A stretch of DNA of 64,000 nucleotides from Epinephelus fuscoguttatus (lineage: Eukaryota; Chordata; Actinopteri; Perciformes; Serranidae): assembly GCF_011397635.1 (NCBI RefSeq), contig NC_064762.1, positions 23,399,479-23,463,478 on the forward strand. Reading direction: 5' to 3'. The position numbers and the translations under genes were made by a program. The notes under the pieces are model-generated. The model was not told the origin of the DNA and made no database searches. It saw only the letters and a list, made by a program, of their open reading frames with translations. Below are positions 57,016 to 64,000 of the stretch, piece by piece (the stretch's first letter is position 1; each line of letters begins with the position of its first letter).

Positions 57016-60000
57016 CTCCTCCGAGAACCGTCACCTTATCGTGGTGGAGGAGTTTGAGTGCCCTAATGACCCTAGGAGCTATGCTGTTGGGGGCATTTTG
57101 CCCCTGGTAGGGTTTCCCATGGCAGATTGGGTTACCGGGGCCCCGCCCTGGAGCCAGGCCTGGGGTTGGGGCCCGTGGGCGAGCGGTGGTCGGGCCTTCG
57201 CCCATGGGGTCCGGCCGGGCCCAGCCCGAACTGGCTACATGGGTTCGTCCCCCTGTAGGCCCACCACCCGTAGAGGGATCCAGAAGGGTTCGGTGCAATG
57301 TGGATTGGGCAGCAGACCAAGGCGGGGGCCTTGGCGGTCCGATCCTCGGTTACAGAAGTTGGCTCTTGGGACATGGAATGTCATCTTTCTGGCGGGGAAG
57401 GAGCCGGAGCTTGTGGAAGAGATATAGTCGGCCTCACCTCGACACATAGTTCCGGCTCTGGAACCCCAGTCCTTGAGAGGGGTTGGACTCTCTCCTTTGC
57501 TGGAGTTGCTCCGGGTGAGAGGCGGAGGGCCGGGGTGGGCTTTCTGATAGCCCCCAGACTCTCTGCCTGTACGTTGGGGTTTACCCCAGTAGACGAAAGG
57601 GTTGCTTCCCTGCGCCTTCGGGTCGGGGAACGGGTCCTGACTGTTGTGTGTGCTTATGCACCGAACAACAGTTCAGAGTACCCACCCTTTTTGGAGTCCC
57701 TGGGACGGGTGCTGGACCGTGCCCCAACCGGGGACTCCATTGTTCTGCTGGGGGACTTCAACGCTCACGTGGGCAATGACAGCGGGACCTGGAGGGGCGT
57801 GATTGGGAGGAACGGCCTGCCCGATCTGAACCCGAGTGGTGTTCAGTTATTGGACTTCTGTGCGGGTTGCAGTTTGGCCATAACTAACACCATGTTCAAA
57901 CATAAGGATGTCCATCGGTGCACGTGGCACCAGGACAGCCTAGGTCGCAGGTCAGTGATCGACTTTGTAGTTGTATCATTTGACCTGCGGCCATATGTTC
58001 TGGACACTCGGGTGAAGAGAGGAGCAGAGCTGTTAACTGATCACCACCTGGTGGTGAGTTGGATCAGATGGTGGGGGAAGACGCCGCGCAGACCTGGCAG
58101 GCCCAAACGAACAGTGAGGGTCTGCTGGGAACGCCTGGCGGAAGAACCTGTCCAGATGATCTTCAACTCCCACCTCCGGGAGAGTTTCGACCGCGTCCCG
58201 AGGGCGGAGGGGGACATTGAGTCCGAATGGGCCTTGTTCTGCTCTGCCATTGTTGAGGTGGCGGCTGCGAGCTGTGGCTGCAAGGTCGCTGGTGCCAGTC
58301 GCAGCGGCAATCCCCGAACCCGCTGGTGGACACTAGAGGTGAGGGGAGCCGTCAGGCTGAAGAAGGAGGCCTACAGGGCATGGTTGGTCTGTGGGTCTCC
58401 GGAAGCAGCTGACGGGTACCGGCGGGCCAAGCGGAGCGCGGCGGCGGCAGTCGTGGAGGCAAAAACTTGGGCGTGGAAGGAGTTCGGTGAGGCCATGGAG
58501 GAAGACTATCGATCGGCTCCAAAGAGGTTCTGGCAAACCGTCCAGCGCCTCAGGGGGGGAAGGCGGCAACTTGCTCACATTGTTTACAGTGGGGGCGGGG
58601 AGCTGCTGACGTCAACTGGGGACATTGTCAGGCGGTGGAAGGAATACTTTGAGGAGCTCCTCAATCCCACCAACACGTATTCCAGTGAGGAAACAGAGAC
58701 GGGGGTCTCAGGGGCGGGTCGTCCAATTTCTGGGGCAGAAGTCGCCGAGGTGGTGAAACAACTCCGAGGCGGCGGAGCCCCGGGGGTGGATGAGATTCGT
58801 CCCGGATATCTCAAGGCTCTGGATGTTGTAGGGCTGTCTTGGCTGACACGCCTCTGCAGCATTGCGTGGACATCGGGGGCAGTGCCTCTGGAGTGGCAGA
58901 CCGGGTGGTGGTCCCCATTTTCAAGAAAGGGGACCAGAGGGTGTGTTCCAACTACAGGGGGATCACACTCCTCAGCCTACCCGGTAAGGTCTACTCCAGG
59001 GTGCTGGAGAAGAGGGTCCGGTTGATAGTTGAACCTCGGATCGAGGAGGAGCAATGTGGTTTTCGTCCCGGACGTGGAACCGTGGACCAGCTCTTTACCC
59101 TCGCCAGGGTGCTGGAGGGGGCATGGGAGTTCGCCCAACCAGTCCACATGTGTTTTGTGGATTTGGAGAAGGCTTACGACCGTGTCCCCAGGGGCAGGAG
59201 TATGGGGTTGGTGGCCCCTTGCTAAGGGCCATCCAGTCCCTGTACCGAAGGAGCATGAGTCTGGTTCACGTGGCTGGCAGTAAGTCGGACCTGTTCCCGG
59301 TGAGGGTTGGACTCCGCCAGGGCTGCCCTTTGTCACCGGTTCTGTTCATAACTTTTATGGACAGAATTTCTAGGCGCAGCCGAGTGGTGGAGGGTGTCAG
59401 GTTCGGTGATGGGAGAATCTCGTCCCTGCTTTTGCGGATGACGTGGTCCTCCTAGCTCCATCGAACAGTGACCTCCAGCTCTCACTGGGGCGGTTCGCAG
59501 CCGAGTGTGAAGCGGCTGGGATGAGAATCAGCACCTCCAAGTCCGAGGCCATGGTCCTCAGCTGGAAAAGGGTGGATTGCCCACTCCAGGTCAGGGGGGA
59601 GGTCCTTCCTCAGGTGGAGGAGTTTAAGTATCTCGGGATCTTGTTCACGAGTGAGGGTAGGATGGAGCGTGAGATTGACAGGCGGATTGGGGCAGCATCA
59701 GCAGTGATGCGGGCACTTAACCGGTCCGTTGTGGTGAAAAGGGAGCTTAGCCAGAAAGCGAAGCTCTCGATTTACCGGTCGATCTTCGTTCCAACCCTTA
59801 CCTATGGTCACGATCTCTGGGTAATGACCGAAAGAATGAGATCGCGAATACAAGCGGCCGAAATGAGTTTCCTCCGCAGGGTGGCTGGGCTCAGCCTTAG
59901 GGATAGGGTGAGGAGCTCAGACATTCGGGAGGGACTCGGAGTAGAGCCGCTGCTCCTCCACATCGAGAGGAGCCAGTTGAGGTGGTTCGGGCATCTGGTA

Positions 60001-60240
60001 AGGATGCCTTCCGGACGCCTCCCTTGGGAGGTGTTTCGGGCATGTCCAACCGGGAGGAGACCTCAGGGCCGCCCCAGGACATGCTGGAGGGACTACATCA
60101 CCCGGCTGGCCTGGGAACGCCTCGGGGTTCCCGCTGAAGAGCAGATGGAAGTGGCTGGGGAGAGGACTGTCTGGGCTTCCTTGCTGAGGCTGCTGCCCCC
60201 GCGACCCAGACCCGGATAAGCAGAGGACGACGAGTACGAG
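57016..60240 (+). mobile_element. Near full-length RTE/Rex3-like LINE with 11-bp target-site duplication
   Basis: Flanked by 'aatactatgac' at 57005-57015 and 60241-60251. The 5' end 'ctcctccgagaaccgtcacc' and the tail '...cccggataagcagaggacg' are standard ends of this teleost family. The protein frames cover an apurinic-type endonuclease (starts 'LALGTWNV'; '[12 protein letters not shown]'-like motif near 57750; 'DHHLVVSWI') and a reverse transcriptase ('NYRGITLLS', 'CFVDLEKAYDRV', 'GLRQGCPLSPVLF', FADD box at 59431-59442), then a C-terminal region 'RWFGHLVRMPSGRLPWEVF'. The stop is 60217-60219, leaving a 3' UTR of about 21 bases as in RTE elements. Frameshifts occur near 57427, 58900, 59200 and 59430, with a small deletion near 59200. 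Assignment to Rex3/RTE rather than another clade is moderate. Confidence 0.9.
57298..60219 (+). pseudogene. LINE endonuclease and reverse transcriptase, frameshifted
   Basis: The longest open piece (57298-59025, 575 codons) carries most of the endonuclease and the start of the reverse transcriptase. Later pieces are 58839-59225, 59054-59455 and 59443-60219. The last begins at GTG just after the FADD box and ends 'SLLRLLPPRPRPG'. The lesions are few, so the copy is recent, but the joined frame is broken and activity in cis is unlikely. Confidence 0.88.
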
Positions 60241-62985
60241 AATACTATGACTTTTTACGACATACTATAGTATGAGTTTTTAATGACTTTTTATGACATA
60301 CTATTCTATGACTTTTTATGACATACTATACTATGACTTTTTAATTACTTTTTGTGACATACTATACCATGACTTTTTTCACGACATAGTATACTATGAC
60401 TTTTTTCGACATACTATACTATGACATTTAATGACATAATATACTATGACTTTTTGTGACATACTATACTGTGACTTTCTATGACATACTATAACTTTTT
60501 TGACATATTGTACTATGACTTTTTAATGACTTTTTAATGACTTTTTATGACATACTATGCTATGACATTTTACGACATACTAAACTATGACTTTTTAATG
60601 ACTTTTTATGACATACTATGCTGTGACATTTTACGACATACTAAACTATGACTTTTTAATTACTTTAAATGACATACTATACTATGACTTTTTATGACAT
60701 ACTATACTATGACGTTGAATGACATACTATCCTATGACTTTTTAATGACTTTTTACGACATACTATGACTTTATAATGACTTTTTATGACATATACTATG
60801 ACATTTGGTGACATAATATATTATGTCATTTTATGACATACTATACTATGACTTTTGTGACATACTATACTATAACTTTTTAATGACTTTTTATGACGTA
60901 CTATACTATGACATTTTACGACATACTATACTATGACTTTTAATTACTTTTAATGACATACTATACTATGACGTTGTACGACATACTATCCTGTGACTTT
61001 TTACGACATACTATACTATGACTTTTTAATGACTTTCTATGACATACTATACTATGACTTTTTAATTACTTTTTGTGACATACTATACCATGACTTTTTT
61101 CACGACATACTATACTATGACTTTTTAATTACTTTTTGTGACATACTATACCATGACTTTTTTCACGACATACTATACTATGACTTTTTTCGACATACTA
61201 TACTATGACATTTAATGACATAATATACTATGACTTTTTGTGACATACTATACTATGACCTTTTAATGACTTTTCTTTGACATACTGCACTATGAAATTT
61301 TACAACATACTATACTATGATTTTTTTTAATAACTTTTTATGACATACTATACTATGACATTTTACAAAATAGTATACTATGATTTTTTAATAACTTTTT
61401 ATGACATACTATACTATGACATTTTACGACATACTATACCATGACTTTTTAATTACTTTTAATGACATAATATGCTATGACTTTTTAATGACTTTTTATG
61501 ACATAATATAATGTGATTTTTTTTGACATACATACTATGACATTTTACGACATACTATACTATGACTTTTTAATGACTTTTTATGACATACTACACTATG
61601 ACTTTTTGTGACATACTATACTATGACATTTCACGACATACTATAGTATGAGTTTTTAATGACTTTTTATGACATACTATACTATGACTTTTGTGACATA
61701 CTATACTATGACATTTTACGACATACTACACTATGACTTTTTAATGACTTTTTATGACATACTACACTATGACTTTTTGTGACATACTATACTATGACAT
61801 TTCACGACATACTATAGTATGAGTTTTTAATGACTTTTTATGACATACTATACTATGACTTTTTAATTATTTTTAATGATATACTATGCTATGACTTTTT
61901 AATGACTTTTTATGACATACTATACTATGATTTTTTTGGACATACATACTATGACATTTTACGACATACTATACTATGACTTTTTAATGACTTTTTATGA
62001 CATACTACACTATGACTTTTTGTGACATACTATACTATGACATTTTACGACATACTATAGTATGAGTTTTTAATGACTTTTTATGACATACTATACTATG
62101 ACTTTTTTGATATACTATACTATGTCATTTTACAACATACTGAACTATGACTTTTTAATGACTTGTTATGACATACTATACTATGACTTTTCTGACATAC
62201 TATACTATGACATTTTACGACATACTATCCTATGACTTTTTAATTACTTTTAATGACATACTATACTATGTCTTTTTATGACATATACTATGACATTGTA
62301 CAACATACTATCCTATGACTTTTTATTAACTTTTTATGACATACTATACTATGACTTCTTAATGACTTTTTATGACATGCTATACTATGACTTTTTTGAC
62401 ATAATACACTATGACGTTTTAATGACTTTTTATGACATACTATTCTTTGACTTTTTTGAGATACTATAACATGACATTTTCTGACATACGATATACTATA
62501 CTATGACATTTTAATGACTTTTTAGGACATACTATACTTTGATGTTTTAATTACTTTTAATGACATTCTATAATGTGCCTTTTTTTAACATACTATAGTA
62601 TGACTTTTTTGGACATACTATACTATGACTTTTTAATAACTTGTCATGACATACTATACAATGACTTTTTCCGACATATTATACTATGATGGGTTTTTTT
62701 GTCATACTATACTATGGCGTTTTACAACATACTATACTATAACTTTTTAATGACTTTTTGTGACATACTATACTATGACTTTTTTGGACATACTATACTA
62801 TGACTTTTTAATGACTTTTAATGACACTGCAATATGCCTTTGTATGACAGACTATACTATGACTTGTTACAGTATACTATACTATGACTTTTTAATGACT
62901 TTTTATGACATATTGTACTATAACTTTTTTGACATACTATAATATGACTATTTAATATCTTGTAATGACATAACTGACTTTAAAA
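60241..62985 (+). repeat. AT-rich satellite, right part, same orientation
   Basis: Continuation of the array at 56225 with the same 18-bp core and the two spacer types. Local higher-order blocks are seen, for example the pair near 61560-61690 and 61690-61850 ('gacatactacactatgactt' then 'catttcacgacatactatag'). Confidence 0.95.
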
Positions 62986-64000
62986 TATGTCATAGCATTT
63001 GTATGTCATTCAAAATCATGAAAAAATATCATAGTATAGTATGTTGTCCAAAGTCATGAAAAAAATGTCATAGTATAGCATGTCGTTCAGAATCCTGAAA
63101 AAATGTCATAGTATAGTATGTCGTCCAAAATCATGAAAAAATGTCATAGTATAGTATGTTGTCTAAAATCATGAAAAAAATGTCATGGTATAGTATGTCG
63201 TTCAAAATCATGAAAAAATGTCATAGTACAGTATGTCGTTCAAAATCATGAAAAAAATGTCATACTATAGTATGTTGTCTAAAATCATGAAAAAAATGTC
63301 ATAGTATAGCATGTCGTTCAAAATCTTGAAAAAATGACATAGTATAGTGTGTTGTTCAAAATCATGCAAAAATGACATAGTATAGTATTTCCTTCAAAAT
63401 CTTGAAAAAATGTCATAGTACAGTGTGTTTTTCAAAATCATGAAAAAAAGTCATAGTATGTCGTTCAAAATCATGAAAAAATGTCATACTATAGTATGTC
63501 GATCAAAATCATGAATAAAATGTCATAGTACATTATGTCGTTCAAAATCATGAAAAAAATGTCATAGTATAGTATGTCGTTCAAAATCATGAGAAAATGT
63601 CATAGTATAGTATATCGTCTAAAATCATGAAAAAATGTGATAGTATAGTGTGTCGTTGAAAAAACCTGAAAAAAATGTCACAGTATAGTATGTTGTCCAA
63701 AATCATGAAAAAAATGTCATAGTATAGTGTGGCGTCAAAAATCATGCAAAAATGTCATAGTAGAGTATGTTGTTCAAAATCATGAAAAAATGTCATAGTA
63801 GAGTATGTTGTTCAAAATCATGAAAAAAATGTCATAGTACAGTATGTTGTTCAATATCATGAAAAAAATGTCATAGTATAGCATGTCGTCCAAATTCATG
63901 AAAAAATGTCATAGTATAGCATGTCGTCCAAAATACTGAGAAAATGTCATAGTATAGTATATCGTCTAAAATCATGAAAAAATGCGATAGTATAGTGTGT
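62986..64000 (-). repeat. AT-rich satellite in inverted orientation, different spacer
   Basis: Units of about 38 bp: the core now reads 'gtcatagtatagtatgtc' (reverse complement of the left array core) followed by 'gttcaaaatcatgaaaaaat'. The spacer is not the reverse complement of the left-array spacers, so the two arrays share only the core. The array runs off the window end. Confidence 0.95.

Noticed and set aside
57011..57427. A separate gene of 138 codons before the LINE main frame
   Set aside because: It is the 5' region and endonuclease start of the same LINE ('LALGTWNV'), shifted by one frame.
58041..59336. Minus-strand open frames across the LINE
   Set aside because: They are shadows of the GC-rich coding strand and show no family similarity.
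60993..62942. Repeated open frames with 'MTFYDILYYDF' type peptides
   Set aside because: They are translations of the AT-rich satellite units.

Overview
This window is nuclear DNA of a ray-finned fish, probably a percomorph teleost. The genes are split by short GT-AG introns, their proteins match vertebrate orthologues, and the intergenic DNA is filled with typical teleost repeats: Tc1, hAT and Harbinger relics, tRNA-derived SINEs, fold-back MITEs, an RTE/Rex3-like LINE and AT-rich satellite.

Four protein-coding genes can be reconstructed. (1) 1341-6609, +: the last six coding exons of RARS2, mitochondrial arginyl-tRNA synthetase; the rest of the gene lies left of the window. (2) 9332-16372, -: complete SLC35A1, the Golgi CMP-sialic acid transporter, in 8 coding exons (338 aa). 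It converges tail to tail with RARS2, an arrangement also found in mammals. (3) 21523-22330, -: complete YPEL5, a small zinc-binding Yippee protein, in two coding exons (120 aa). (4) 31813-55568, +: complete PLB1, brush-border phospholipase B, in 42 coding exons that sum to 3357 nt (1118 aa). It has a signal peptide, three tandem GDSL-lipase repeats, a Ser/Thr-rich stalk and a C-terminal transmembrane anchor.

Layout: 1-1340 is RARS2 intron with a dispersed repeat; 6.7-9.3 kb is the gap between the convergent genes; 16.4-21.5 kb is a repeat-rich gap with a Harbinger transposase relic; 23.6-31.7 kb separates the divergent YPEL5 and PLB1 genes and holds a 27-bp minisatellite of about 1.3 kb, a Myb/SANT-like relic and an old LINE copy. 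PLB1 introns carry many nested elements. From 56.2 kb to the window end is an AT-rich satellite with an 18-bp core, interrupted by a near full-length LINE with an 11-bp target-site duplication; the array changes orientation near 62.99 kb.

The four genes do not form one pathway. The most interesting points are the PLB1 architecture (a first repeat that has lost every catalytic residue, a second with the full GDSL triad, a third with GDSS but intact catalytic positions), a perfect 13-bp inverted repeat just upstream of the PLB1 start, the E-box-bearing minisatellite whose variants look like CpG decay, and the inverted satellite. I found no evidence for a wholly new system; calls rest on reading and family knowledge, without database searches.
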